From Sorangium cellulosum So ce56 (GTDB taxonomy: Bacteria > Myxococcota_A > Polyangia > Polyangiales > Polyangiaceae): a stretch of DNA of 64,000 nucleotides. This document shows, one piece after another, positions 47,501 to 56,470 of the stretch. The translations under genes were made by a program, and so were the position numbers. Every line of letters begins with the position of its first letter. Position 1 is the first letter of the stretch. The stretch covers positions 4,360,501-4,424,500 of the forward strand of contig NC_010162.1 of the NCBI RefSeq assembly GCF_000067165.1, in the 5' to 3' direction. Below the pieces are notes generated by a model. The model did no database searches and was not told the DNA's origin. It was given only the letters and a program-made list of their open reading frames with translations.

Positions 47501-50500
47501 ACCACTTCGTGTGCTTCTCCGCGTTCGCCGGTGTGTACGGCAATCCGGGGCAAGCCGACTACGCCGCGGCGAACGCCTTCATGGACGCCTATGTCGAGTA
47601 TCGCCGCGGGCTCGTCGAGGAGGGGCGCCGACACGGGACGAGCCTCGCGATCGCCTGGCCGCTGTGGGCCGACGGCGGGATGAAGATGACCGACGCCGGC
47701 AAGGCGAGGATGCACGCCGCTGGCCTCCGGGAGCTGGATACGCGCGACGGCCTCGCGGCTTGTTCCGCGGCCGTCGCGCGGAAGAGCCCGCGCGTCGTCG
47801 TGCTGACCGGCGACGAGGGCAAGCTCGAGGCGTTCTTCGAGCCCTCCTCGCCGCGCGCGCCGCGCCGACCCGAGCCGACCGGCGGTGTCGCCAGGGAAGG
47901 CGCGTCGCTCCTTCATGCGACGCTGGCGCGCCTCAAGGAGCTCCTGGCCGTCGTCACGACGATCGAGGCGGAGCGCATCGACGGCGCCGAGCCGTTCGAG
48001 GCGTACGGCCTCGACTCGATCATGATCACCCAGCTCAATCAGCGGCTGGAGGCGATCTTCGGCGCGATCTCGAAGACGCTCTTCTTCGAGCACCGGACGC
48101 TCGAGGGCCTGGCGCAGCACCTCGCCGAGGAGCACCGCGAGGCGTGTCAGCGCTGGGCGGGAGGCCCGGGCGACGGCGCGCCGGACGATGTCGCCCGCGC
48201 TGAGCCGCGGGGGCCGTCGAGCGCCGCGCAGGAGGCCCGATCCGGCGAGCGCGCGCCGGCGGAGGCGGCGCTGCCTGCGCAGGAGCTCGACGTGGCGATC
48301 ATCGGGCTGGCCGGCCGCTATCCGCACGCGCGCACCCTCGACGAGTTCTGGGAGAACCTGCGCGCGGGGAAGGACTGCATTACGGAGGTCCCCCCGGACC
48401 GCTGGCCGATCGAGGGTTTCTATGACGGCGCGGCCGAGTCGTCGCCGGGGAACGGGAAGAGCTACAGCAAGTGGGGCGGCTTCCTCGAGGGATTCGCGGA
48501 TTTCGATCCGCTCTTCTTCGGGATCTCTCCGGGCGAAGCGGAGAGCCTGGATCCCCAGGAGCGTAGCTTCCTCGAGATCTGCTGGGAGGTCATCGAGGAC
48601 GCCGGCTATACGCGGCGCACGCTGCAGTCGCGGCACGGCGGCCGCGTGGGCGTGTATGCGGGGATCACGAAGACCGGGTTCGACCTCTACGGGCCTGCGC
48701 TCTGGGCGACGGGAAAGGACGCCTATCCGCACACGTCCTTCAGCTCCCTCGCGAACCGCGTGTCGTACCTCTTCGATCTCCGCGGCCCGAGCATCCCGGT
48801 CGACACCATGTGCTCGGCGTCGCTGACGGCGATCCACGAGGCGTGCGAGCACCTGAAGCGCGGCGAGTGCGAGCTCGCGATAGCGGGCGGCGTCAATCTC
48901 TACCTGCACCCGTCCAACTACGTGATCCTCTGCAGTCACCGCATGCTGTCGCCTGACGGCAAGTGCAGGAGTTTCGGCGCGGGGGCCAACGGGTACGTGC
49001 CCGGGGAGGGGGTGGGCGCTGTGCTGCTCAAGCTCCTTCGGCGGGCCGAGGCGGACGGCGATCACATCTACGGTGTCATCAAGGGGACAGCGATCAACCA
49101 CGGCGGGCGGACACACGGGTACACCGTGCCCAACCCGAATGCCCAGGCGGAGGTGGTCGCGATGGCGCTGGCCCGCGCCCGGATCGACGCGCGCGCGGTC
49201 AGCTATATCGAGGCGCACGGGACCGGCACGGAGCTCGGCGATCCCATCGAGATCACGGGCCTCACCAAGGCATTCCGCGCGAGCGCCGCGGGGCCGCTCA
49301 CGCGCCGGTGCGCGATCGGCTCGCTCAAGAGCAACATCGGCCATGCCGAGAGCGCCGCGGGCATCGCCGGCGTGACGAAGGTCCTCTTGCAGATGAAGCA
49401 CGGCCAGCTCGTGCCGAGCTTGCACGCGCGGACGCCGAACCCGAACATCGACTTCGATCGCACGCCCTTCGTGGTGCAGCAGGAGCTCGAGAGCTGGGGG
49501 CGTCTCACCCAGGTCGTCGACGGCCGCACCGAGGAGCTCCCGCGGATCGCGGGGATCTCGTCGTTCGGCGCGGGCGGCGCGAACGCACACGTCGTGATCC
49601 AGGAGTACGCCCCGGCGCCCGAAGAGCCGTCCGCCGATGGGGAGCAGCCCCCGGCGATCATCGTCCTGTCGGCGCGTACCGAGGCGCAGCTCGCGGAGCA
49701 GGCGCGGAACCTCCTGCGCGCGATCCGGGTTCAGCGCCGCACCGACGGCGATCTGGCGAGGATCGCCTGGACGCTGCAGACGGGGCGCGAGGCGATGGAG
49801 GAGCGCCTCGCGTGCGTGGCATCGAGCCTCGATGAGCTGGTCGCGACGCTGGGAGCGTTCGTCGCGTCGCCTTCAACCGCGCCGGGGATCTATCGAGGTT
49901 CGGCGCGGAAGCGAAAGGACGTATCGGCGTTCGCGGCGAACGAGGAGCTACGCGAGGTCGTATCGAGGTGGATCGAGCGGCGCCGCTACGCGCAGCTCCT
50001 CGAGCTGTGGGTCAGCGGGCTGGAGGTGGACTGGGAGCAGCTGTACGGCGAGCGCAAGCCGCGGCGGATCAGCCTGCCGACGTATCCGTTCGAGCGGGAG
50101 CGTTACTGGCTGCCGCAGGGCGAGGGCGCGGTCGTTGCGGGAGCTGCGTCGCCGGTCGAGGCGTCGGGAGCAGCGGCGGGCGGCGGACGGCTGGAGCAGG
50201 GGCCCGGCCCGGCCGAGGTGTCGCGTGTGGAGGCGGGCGAGGCTGCGGAGGTGGTGGAGTACGAGGAGGCCTGGGAGCGGCTGGGGTGGGAAGAGCGAGA
50301 GCGGCACCAGGAAGGCGTGCGCTGGGTGGTGGTCGGCGGAGACGAGGCGTGGCGGGCGTCGGTGGTGGAGGCGCTGAGGAGGGAGGAGCCCGGGAGCGAG
50401 GCGCTCGGGGTGAGCGTGGGCGGCGCGTACGGCTGGGAAGGAAGCGCGCGGTGCACGGTGCCCGAGGCGAGCGAGGTCTGGTTCCGGTCGGTGTTCGAGC

Positions 50501-53500
50501 AGCTCGGGGCGCGGGACGGGGCGCATGGGGGTGGGGGCCGGCCGTGCGGCGTGGTGTACGCGTGGGGCAGGGGGCTGGAGCGGCTGCGCGGCGTGCACGC
50601 GCTGGTGCGAGGCGCGAAGGGGAGCGGAGCGTTGCTGCGCCGTCTCGTGCTGACGGGTCGTCAGGTCCGGGGCGAGGTGAGCGGGTGCTACGACGCGGCG
50701 CTGATCGGGGTCGAGCGGTCGCTGGGCCTCGTTTTGCCGGAGCTGAGCGTCGGTGTGGTGCTGGGGGGCGCGGAGGGGATAGAGGCGGGCGCGCTGGCGC
50801 GGGAGGTGTGGAGCGGGGGAGTGATCCGTCACGAGGGAGGAGAGCGTCAGCGGCTCGGTGTCCGTCGAGCGTTGCCCAGCGGGAGGAGCGAGGCGCCGCT
50901 GCGGGACGGAGGCGTGTACGTGATCACCGGTGGAGCCGGGGGGCTTGGGCGGCTGTTCGCGGAGCACTTGGCGCGGCGCTGCGCGGGTCGGCTTGCGCTG
51001 GTGGGTCGGCGTGGACGTGACGAGCAGATCGAGGGTGTGCTGTCGCGGCTTCGGGGCGCTGGAGCGAGGGAAGCGGAGTACTACGAGGCGGACGTTTCGG
51101 ACGCGGCGCAGATGCGGTGCGTGGTGGAGGCGCTGGAGTCGAGGTGGGGTTCAATCCACGGCGTTCTGCACGCGGCAGGAGTGGAGTCGGGTGGAGCGTT
51201 GTTGGACAAGAGGTGGGAAGAGGTCGAGGAGATAACGCGGCCGAAGATGGAGGGCACGCGTGTGGTGGATGAGGTGACGGCGGGGCATCCGCTGGACTTC
51301 ATGTGCCTGTTCTCATCGACGGCGGCGGTGCTGGGGGACGGAGGGTCGTGCGACTACGCGAGCGCGAACCGGTTCCAGGTGGCGTACGCGCAGATGCGGC
51401 AAGAGCTGAGAGAGAGAGGGGAGCGGAGCGGAGCGACGGTGGCGGTGTGCTGGCCGCTGTGGCGTGCGGGTGGAATGGGCACGGCCGAGCGAGAAGGCAT
51501 GGCGGTGTACTTGCGGAGCAGCGGTCAGCGTTACCTGGAGAGCGATGAGGGGCTGGGGGCGTGGGAGCGCGCGATGGGCGCGGCCGTCAGCCCGCGGCTC
51601 GTGTTCGCGGGGCAGCCGCGCCGCGTGCACGCCTTCCTCTCGCGCATCTACGCCGGCGCGCGCGCAGACGGCGCGTCCACGGACGGCGAGCTCACCCGCG
51701 GCGCGCCGCCGCGCAGGGATCTCCCGGCCCGGCCTGCCGGCGCGCCGTCGACGTCCACCGCGGAGCGCGTCCTGCGCGATCTGAAGTCGTGCGTCGAGGC
51801 GGTGTTGAAGGTCCCCGCGTCGCGGCTGAGCGAGGACACGAGCTTCGCCGATATTGGCTTCGACTCGATCGGGCTCACGCGCGTCGCGCGCCTTCTTTCG
51901 AAGCATTTCGGCTTCGAGATCGTGCCGAGCGTCTTCTTCAGCTACACGACGCTCGAGAAGTTCTGTGGTCATCTGCTCGAGCAGCACCGCGACGCGCTGG
52001 AGCGCCTCTATGAATCCGCACTCCCGCCCGACCCGGGCGCCGCCCGCGCGCCGGCGCGCGACGCCCACGGGAGCTCGGACGATTCGGCGGCCGTCGCCGC
52101 CGAGCCCGGCCGCGAGCCAGAAGCGCAGCGCCTCCACGGCGCGCGCGCAGCCTCAGCCAGCCGGCCGGCGCTCGCGCCGTCGTCGCCGGACGAGCCCGTG
52201 GCGATCATCGGGATGTCGGCGCGCGCCGCGGGGGCCGGCGACGTCGACGAGCTGTGGCAGCTCCTGATCGAGGGCCGCACGCATATCGAAGACATCCCGG
52301 GTGATCGCTGGGACGCTCGCCCGTACTACGCGGGCCCCGGCGCGCCGGGCAACCGGATCGTCACGAACAAGGGGGGCTTCATCCGGGGGCTCGACCGCTT
52401 CGACCCGCTCTTCTTCGAGATCTCCCCGCGCGAGGCGCAGTCGATGGATCCGCGCCAGCGGCTGATGCTCCAGGAGGCGTGGCGCGCGTTCGAGGACGCA
52501 GGCTACGCCGGCGACGCGCTGCGCGGCACGCGCGCCGGCGTCTTCGTCGGCGTGGAGGAGGGGGTGAGCGCGCAGGACGGCACGGAGGGGCTCGCGACGA
52601 GCCACCACAACGCCATCCTCGCCGCGCGCATCTCCTACGTCCTCGACCTGCGCGGCCCGAACCTGGCGATCAACACGGCTTGCTCCTCCGGGCTCGTCGC
52701 GCTGCACACCGCGTGTCAGAGCGTTCGACGCGGCGAGTGCTCGATGGCGCTCGTCGGCGCGGTGAACGTCCTCGCCTCGCCGCTGATGTACGTCGCGCTC
52801 AGCCAAGGCGGGATGCTCTCCGCCGACGGCGAGTGCTACGCGTTCGACCAGCGCGCCAACGGGCTCGTGCCCGGCGAGGCCGCCGTTGCCGTGGTCGTGA
52901 AGCGGCTCTCTCAGGCCATCACGGACGGCGACACGGTCCTCGGCGTGATCAGGGCCAGCGGCGTGAACTACGACGGCAGGACCAACGGCCTCACCGCGCC
53001 GAGCGGCCTCGCCCAGGCGTCGCTCCTCGAGGAGATGTACCAGGACCACGCGATCGACGTCGAGGACATCACCTACATCATCGCGCACGGCACGGGGACC
53101 AAGCTCGGCGACCCCGTGGAGGTGAACAGCTTGATGGATGTCTTCGGCCGGCGCACCAGCGCCCGGGGCTTCTGCGCGGTGGGATCGGTCAAGCCCAACT
53201 TCGGCCACACGTTCGCCGCCTCCGGCCTCGTGAGCCTCGTCGCGATGCTCATGGCGATGCGGCACCGGCAGATCCCACCGTCGGCCAACCACGCGCAGAA
53301 CAACGAGTTCATCGACTTCGCGAAGGGGGCCTTCTACGTCAACGACCGTCCGCGCGCGTGGCTGGCGCGCGGAGGGGCGAAGCGGCTCGGCGCGATCAGC
53401 GCCTTCGGGATGAGCGGCACGAACGCCCATGTCGTGATCGAGGAGCACGTGCCCGAGGCGGCCGCCGCCGGACACGCGGCCCTGCCCGCCGGGGCCGTCG

Positions 53501-53979
53501 CGATCGTCCCGCTCTCCGCGCGGAGGGTCGACGACCTCGTTGCGTACGCGGAGAGCCTGCGGGCGTTCCTGGCCGACGGCAGGCGCGCCGGCGCGGAGGC
53601 GCCCGACCTCGCGAGCGTCGCTTACACGCTGCAAACAGGGCGCGAGGCGATGCGGCACAGGGCGGTCTTCTGCGTCCGCGATCTCGACGAGCTCGAGAGC
53701 AAGCTCCGCGCGTATGCGGCCGCGGGGCCCGGGCGCGGCGCGGACGATCGCGACGCGGACGAGCTGGCCGCCCGGTGGGCGCGCGGGGAGGCGGTCGACT
53801 GGCGCGCGATGGTTCCAGGCGCGCGGCCGGTGAAGACGCGGCTCCCGACCTATCCCTTCCACGCCGCGGCCCGCCTCTCGTCCGCGAACGGCTCGCGCGA
53901 GCTGCGGCCGCCTGCCGAGCGCGCCGCGCCGACGCCACGCGCTCTCCACCCCCTGGTTCACCGGATCGTGTCGGTATGA
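43078..53979 (+). CDS. Trans-AT polyketide synthase subunit 3 (MT-ACP of module 7, modules 8-9, KS of module 10)
   Basis: 3633 residues from a GTG at 43078, preceded at 4 bases by GGAGG. A GTG at 43093 is a weaker alternative, and the frame further back lies inside subunit 2. Order: C-methyltransferase (SAM motif near 181-193), ACP7 (Ser436), KS8 551-967 (Cys711), KR8 1344-1540 (Ala1482 at the catalytic Ser position), ACP8 (Ser1647), KS9 1738-2176 (Cys1912), KR9 2610-2800, ACP9 (Ser2930), KS10 3040-3460 (Cys3202). The protein then breaks off after ALHPLVHRIVSV, which is the first strand of a DH domain; the rest of that DH begins subunit 4. The stop overlaps the next ATG (ATGA at 53976). No AT domain is present. 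Confidence 0.95.
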   Translation: MGRITVLAPPLPSSEQDAAYEEITTLLLAIVWRQLDRTGLRLTGDGWRESARARPLYARWLDETERLLRRHGYPAAGAAVGDLDALWARWERYRTEGRVEQAGLVKQADLVQATLEALPDILTGRRRATDVLFPGASMSRVEAVYKNNPQADYFNGVLAQRVASLIEARRAYGHTEPLHILEIGAGTGGTSEVVFEALRPLQDLVGTYTYTDVSKAFLLHAEDAYGAGRPYLRYRLLDIQQPLEAQGLSLGTYDIVIAANVLHATTDIRTTLRHTKAALKRNGALLINEIVAKSLFAHLTFGLTEGWWLVEDPELRIEGCPALSIDGWNALLTEEGFDRVRWPAAEASALGQQIIMARSDGVIRPASAHAKKIAPSTEARRPEAQAPVPREPVNVDDDALADEVRRAIAAQLSINLRVPISQIGYHDAFGDYGVDSISGVRLIQQLNGAFGIRLETTHLYDFSSIQRLAEHMLSAWGPELRARRATNDGGRAAASEPRRASSMNGGAAIAAFASAPDASGSAASHAREPAAASTVSSQGHAPSPEPAYRREPIAVIGMSGRFAEADDLDALWRHLAAGADLVRPVTRWRLPEQTATGEPFCRHGGLLNGIDRFDPLFFNISVTEATTMDPQQRFFLEEAWKALEDGGYAGDGLSGSRCGVYVGYNVTDYQTLLGEDAPPQAMWGNAGSILSARISYYLNLQGPAITVDTACSSALVATHLACQGLWNHETEMALAGGAFLQTTPGFYLLAGRAGMLSPSGRCYTFDARADGFVPGEGVGVVLLKRLCDAIADGDHIHGVICGSGVNQDGNTNGITAPSALSQERLERQVYDTFGIHAESIQLVEAHGTGTKLGDPVEFRALTSAFRKDTSRTRFCAVDSIKTNIGHTAAAAGIAGLLKVLLALRHRQLPPAVHYAQPNPAIDFEASPFYVNTTLTDWGCDAGKKRRAAVSSFGFSGTNAHLVVEEADPVRRPERVERPGHLLVLSARTQEQLRTQVRNLLDHVAARPHADLGDVCFTLMVGRKRLAHRLACVSRSLDELVGALGQWIESESAPGVLAGHFKDNESRERPSLRRYGNQCILECRRGEVAGRDYIERLEVVGDLFVQGYALDYADLFAPGAYRRVPLPTYPFAREAYWVKARGRAGAASALEGATQAERATTLLALPAWRAQPAAGDGARMRDVDFAAHRVLIAGELPEAALRALREQLPRARCEVVAPREGSLAQRYERAAVAALRSVRLALEEGGGRSSLVQLVVATGGDRREACFAGLSGLLKTASRENPRLATQTLELGDAGAVDVLPRALLEDARDVDEPELLYRDGRRWVRRLERAARLDDPRTIQAPWRDGGVYLITGGLGGLGYLFATAIAESTRGSTLVLVHRSAPSGEQRARLDALRSLGARVDDQRRDVGDARDVDGLIEHVRASHGALTGVLHAAGTTRDALLPRKTPEEVNDVLRPKVAGLVHLDEATRDLPLDHFVCFSAFAGVYGNPGQADYAAANAFMDAYVEYRRGLVEEGRRHGTSLAIAWPLWADGGMKMTDAGKARMHAAGLRELDTRDGLAACSAAVARKSPRVVVLTGDEGKLEAFFEPSSPRAPRRPEPTGGVAREGASLLHATLARLKELLAVVTTIEAERIDGAEPFEAYGLDSIMITQLNQRLEAIFGAISKTLFFEHRTLEGLAQHLAEEHREACQRWAGGPGDGAPDDVARAEPRGPSSAAQEARSGERAPAEAALPAQELDVAIIGLAGRYPHARTLDEFWENLRAGKDCITEVPPDRWPIEGFYDGAAESSPGNGKSYSKWGGFLEGFADFDPLFFGISPGEAESLDPQERSFLEICWEVIEDAGYTRRTLQSRHGGRVGVYAGITKTGFDLYGPALWATGKDAYPHTSFSSLANRVSYLFDLRGPSIPVDTMCSASLTAIHEACEHLKRGECELAIAGGVNLYLHPSNYVILCSHRMLSPDGKCRSFGAGANGYVPGEGVGAVLLKLLRRAEADGDHIYGVIKGTAINHGGRTHGYTVPNPNAQAEVVAMALARARIDARAVSYIEAHGTGTELGDPIEITGLTKAFRASAAGPLTRRCAIGSLKSNIGHAESAAGIAGVTKVLLQMKHGQLVPSLHARTPNPNIDFDRTPFVVQQELESWGRLTQVVDGRTEELPRIAGISSFGAGGANAHVVIQEYAPAPEEPSADGEQPPAIIVLSARTEAQLAEQARNLLRAIRVQRRTDGDLARIAWTLQTGREAMEERLACVASSLDELVATLGAFVASPSTAPGIYRGSARKRKDVSAFAANEELREVVSRWIERRRYAQLLELWVSGLEVDWEQLYGERKPRRISLPTYPFERERYWLPQGEGAVVAGAASPVEASGAAAGGGRLEQGPGPAEVSRVEAGEAAEVVEYEEAWERLGWEERERHQEGVRWVVVGGDEAWRASVVEALRREEPGSEALGVSVGGAYGWEGSARCTVPEASEVWFRSVFEQLGARDGAHGGGGRPCGVVYAWGRGLERLRGVHALVRGAKGSGALLRRLVLTGRQVRGEVSGCYDAALIGVERSLGLVLPELSVGVVLGGAEGIEAGALAREVWSGGVIRHEGGERQRLGVRRALPSGRSEAPLRDGGVYVITGGAGGLGRLFAEHLARRCAGRLALVGRRGRDEQIEGVLSRLRGAGAREAEYYEADVSDAAQMRCVVEALESRWGSIHGVLHAAGVESGGALLDKRWEEVEEITRPKMEGTRVVDEVTAGHPLDFMCLFSSTAAVLGDGGSCDYASANRFQVAYAQMRQELRERGERSGATVAVCWPLWRAGGMGTAEREGMAVYLRSSGQRYLESDEGLGAWERAMGAAVSPRLVFAGQPRRVHAFLSRIYAGARADGASTDGELTRGAPPRRDLPARPAGAPSTSTAERVLRDLKSCVEAVLKVPASRLSEDTSFADIGFDSIGLTRVARLLSKHFGFEIVPSVFFSYTTLEKFCGHLLEQHRDALERLYESALPPDPGAARAPARDAHGSSDDSAAVAAEPGREPEAQRLHGARAASASRPALAPSSPDEPVAIIGMSARAAGAGDVDELWQLLIEGRTHIEDIPGDRWDARPYYAGPGAPGNRIVTNKGGFIRGLDRFDPLFFEISPREAQSMDPRQRLMLQEAWRAFEDAGYAGDALRGTRAGVFVGVEEGVSAQDGTEGLATSHHNAILAARISYVLDLRGPNLAINTACSSGLVALHTACQSVRRGECSMALVGAVNVLASPLMYVALSQGGMLSADGECYAFDQRANGLVPGEAAVAVVVKRLSQAITDGDTVLGVIRASGVNYDGRTNGLTAPSGLAQASLLEEMYQDHAIDVEDITYIIAHGTGTKLGDPVEVNSLMDVFGRRTSARGFCAVGSVKPNFGHTFAASGLVSLVAMLMAMRHRQIPPSANHAQNNEFIDFAKGAFYVNDRPRAWLARGGAKRLGAISAFGMSGTNAHVVIEEHVPEAAAAGHAALPAGAVAIVPLSARRVDDLVAYAESLRAFLADGRRAGAEAPDLASVAYTLQTGREAMRHRAVFCVRDLDELESKLRAYAAAGPGRGADDRDADELAARWARGEAVDWRAMVPGARPVKTRLPTYPFHAAARLSSANGSRELRPPAERAAPTPRALHPLVHRIVSV
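44720..48150 (+). other. Module 8: KS-KR-ACP, KR lacks the catalytic Ser
   Basis: KS8 is intact (DTACSSALVATH). KR8 keeps GGLGGLG and ADYAAAN, but the loop reads CFSAFAG where FSSxAG is expected, so the Ser 13 residues before the Tyr is Ala1482. The ACP is YGLDSIMITQL. The next KS (KS9) is of the same ITKTGFDL type as KS3, which follows a normal KR module, so a beta-hydroxyl is still the better guess. Confidence 0.75.
48280..52010 (+). other. Module 9: KS-KR-ACP (A-type KR, part of repeat B)
   Basis: KS9 is intact (DTMCSASLTAIH). KR9 has GGAGGLG and SSTAAV...CDYASAN with all catalytic residues. Its HAAGVESGG lacks the LxD Asp of B-type KRs, so an L-configured hydroxyl is predicted. The ACP has IGFDSIGLTRV (Ser2930). 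There is no DH. Confidence 0.8.
50017..51658 (+). repeat. Long direct repeat B, copy 1 (linker and KR9)
   Basis: Matches 58707-60348 at a constant offset of 8690 bases with no indels. From about 50450 to 51630 no difference was found by reading. It covers the post-KS linker and the whole KR, and stops before the ACP. G-ending codons dominate, unlike the flanks. Confidence 0.92.
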
Positions 53980-56470
53980 CGAGCGGCCTCATGGAAAGCA
54001 GTCAAACGTTCGAGACCCTGCTGGACGGACGGGAGTTCTTCCTCGATGACCATCGTGTCCTCGGGGAGGCCGTCCTCCCCGGCGCCGCCTATCTCGAGAT
54101 GGCCAGAGCGGCCACGGTCCACAGCGGGCGCGCTCGCGTGCTCGGCCTGCGGAACGTGGTGTGGCTCGCCCCCGTGGTCGTCAACGGGACCCCCCGCGCC
54201 GTGCGGATCGAGATCGCCGCGAAGGCCGGCAAGACGCGCTTCTCGGTGCGCAGCGCGCGCGGCGGAGTGAGCGAGCCGGAGGTCCTCCACGGGCAGGGCG
54301 AGGTCGTCACCGCCGAGAGCGGCGGCGCGACGGCACCGGCCTCGCGCGTCGAACTCGACGAGATCCGCGCGCGGTGCGCGTCGACGTTGTCTGGCGCCGA
54401 CCTGTACGCGCTCTTCGAGCGGCAGGGGCTGACGTACGGGGAGACGTTCCGCTGCATCGAGGAGCTCCGGCGGAGCGACGCGGAGGTGCTCGCGAGGTTC
54501 CGCCTGGCTCCGCCGGCGATCCAGGTCGGCGCGCCCTTCGAGCTCCACCCCGGCGTGACCGACGCCGCCCTGCAGTCGACGGTGGGGCTCCTCGTCGGCG
54601 ATGGGCGCTTGCCAGCAGGCTCCGTGCACGTGCCGTTCTCGCTGAAGGAGCTCGTGCTCCACACGCAAACCCCCGCCGCTGGGTACGTCGTCGCGCGGTG
54701 GAGCCCGGGCGCGTCGCCCCGGAGCAACGTCCTGAAGTTCGATATCGACATCGTCGACGAGGCGGGCGTCGTCTGCGTGTCGATGCGCGAGTTCGCGAGC
54801 CGGCGGTACGACAAGGCGCCGGCCGCGGGCGTGCTCTTCGGCACGACCACGTGGCTCGCGGAGCCGCTCGCGCCGCCGCGTCCGGCCGAGCGAGGCGCGC
54901 CAGCGCGCCGGGACGCGCTCGTCCTCCTCGCTGGCGAGAGCGACGAGCTGGCCGCGCTGGTCTCGGAGCGGGCGCAGACGGTCCGCCTCCCGCGCGTGCT
55001 CGACGCCGGGGGCGCCGTCGAGCACGCGCGCGTCGTCGCGGCGGCGCGGCAGGCCCTCGAGGCGATCCAGCGCGTCGTGAGCGGGCGGCCGAGCGGCCCG
55101 CGCGAGGTCGTCGCGCTCGCGTCGGTGCGAGATGAGGCGTTCGCGCACGCGCCCCTCGCCGGGTTGCTCAAGACGATGCGCCGCGAGCACCGCGACCTCC
55201 GCGGCAAGCTCGTGCTCGTCCCCGCAGAGCTCGGCCCGGAGGCCCGCGCGCGGCTCCTGTCGCTCGAGCTCGATGCCGCGTACGACGACGTCGAGGTCCG
55301 GTACGACCGGAGCGAGCGCCGCGAGGTCCGGCGGTTCATCGAGATCGAGCTGGCCGGAGGGGCCGCGCTGCGGCCGACGTTCGAGGCTGGCGGTGTGTAC
55401 TGGCTGACGGGCGGCCTTGGCGGCCTCGGGCGAATCTTCGCGCGCCACATCGCCGGCACCGCCGGGGCGACGGTCGTCTTGACCGGCCGCTCGCCGCTCT
55501 CCGAGGAGAGCCGCGCGTGGCTCGATGCGCTGCGGGCGACGACCGGCGCGACGATCGACTACCTCCCCGCCGACGTCGCCGACGAGCGGAGGCTGCGGAC
55601 GGTGCTCGCCGACATCAAGGAGCGCCACGGGAGGCTGACCGGAATCCTCCACGGCGCGGGCGTCCTTCGCGACAGCACGATCGCGAAGAAGACCGCCGCT
55701 GAGCTCGAGGCCGTCTTCGCCGCCAAGGCGCTCGGCCTCCTCGCGATCGACGAGGCCACGCGGCACGAAGACCTCGACTTCCTGGTCCTGTTCTCGTCGG
55801 CGTCGGCGGTGTGGGGCAACGCCGGGCAGGCCGACTACGTCGCGGCCAACGCGCTGCTCGATGAGTTCGCCGTCCACCGGAACGAGCTGGTGAAGGCTGG
55901 TCGGCGCTCCGGGCGGACGCTGTCGATCGACTGGCCGCTGTGGCGCTCCGGCGGGATGAAGGTCGACGACGCCAACGAACGGCTGGTGGAGCGCGCGTAC
56001 GGCCTCGTGCCGCTCGACGAGGCGGCCGGGCTCTGGGCGTTCGAGGTCGCGATGCGATCGTCGCTGGCCCAGGTGGTGGTCCTCTCCGGCCAGGCGGAGA
56101 AGCTGCGGAGCAAGGTCATCGGGGCGGAGCGCGAGGCCGCCGACGCCGCGGCCCGCGTCGCCGCGGAGCCCGTGGGCGCCACGCCGGCGAGCGAGCAGCC
56201 CGCGCCTCTCGCGGACGGTGCAGGCGAGGCGAGCGGCCTCCGCGATCTCGTGGAGCGCACGCTGGTCCGCGCCGTCTCCCGCGTCCTGAAGATCCACGAG
56301 GCGGACATCGAGCTCGACGCGGAGCTGAGCGCGTTCGGCTTCGACTCGCTCAGCCTGACGGAGCTCAGCAACCGGCTGAGCGCCGAGCTCGGCGTCGAGC
56401 TCCTCCCGACGGTCTTCTTCGAGCACCCGTCGCTGGCCGCGCTCGAGACGTTCCTCCTCGCGACCCACCT
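52190..56470 (+). other. Module 10: KS on subunit 3, DH-KR-ACP on subunit 4
   Basis: KS10 keeps Cys (NTACSSGLVALH) and both His (IAHGTGTKLGDP, KPNFGHTFAA). DH10 has the complete motif DHRVLGEAVLPG (His26 of subunit 4) and Asp196 in GVTDAALQ. KR10 has SSASAV...ADYVAAN and VLRD (B-type). The ACP has FGFDSLSLTEL (Ser791). A C=C product is predicted if the split DH assembles. Confidence 0.75.
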
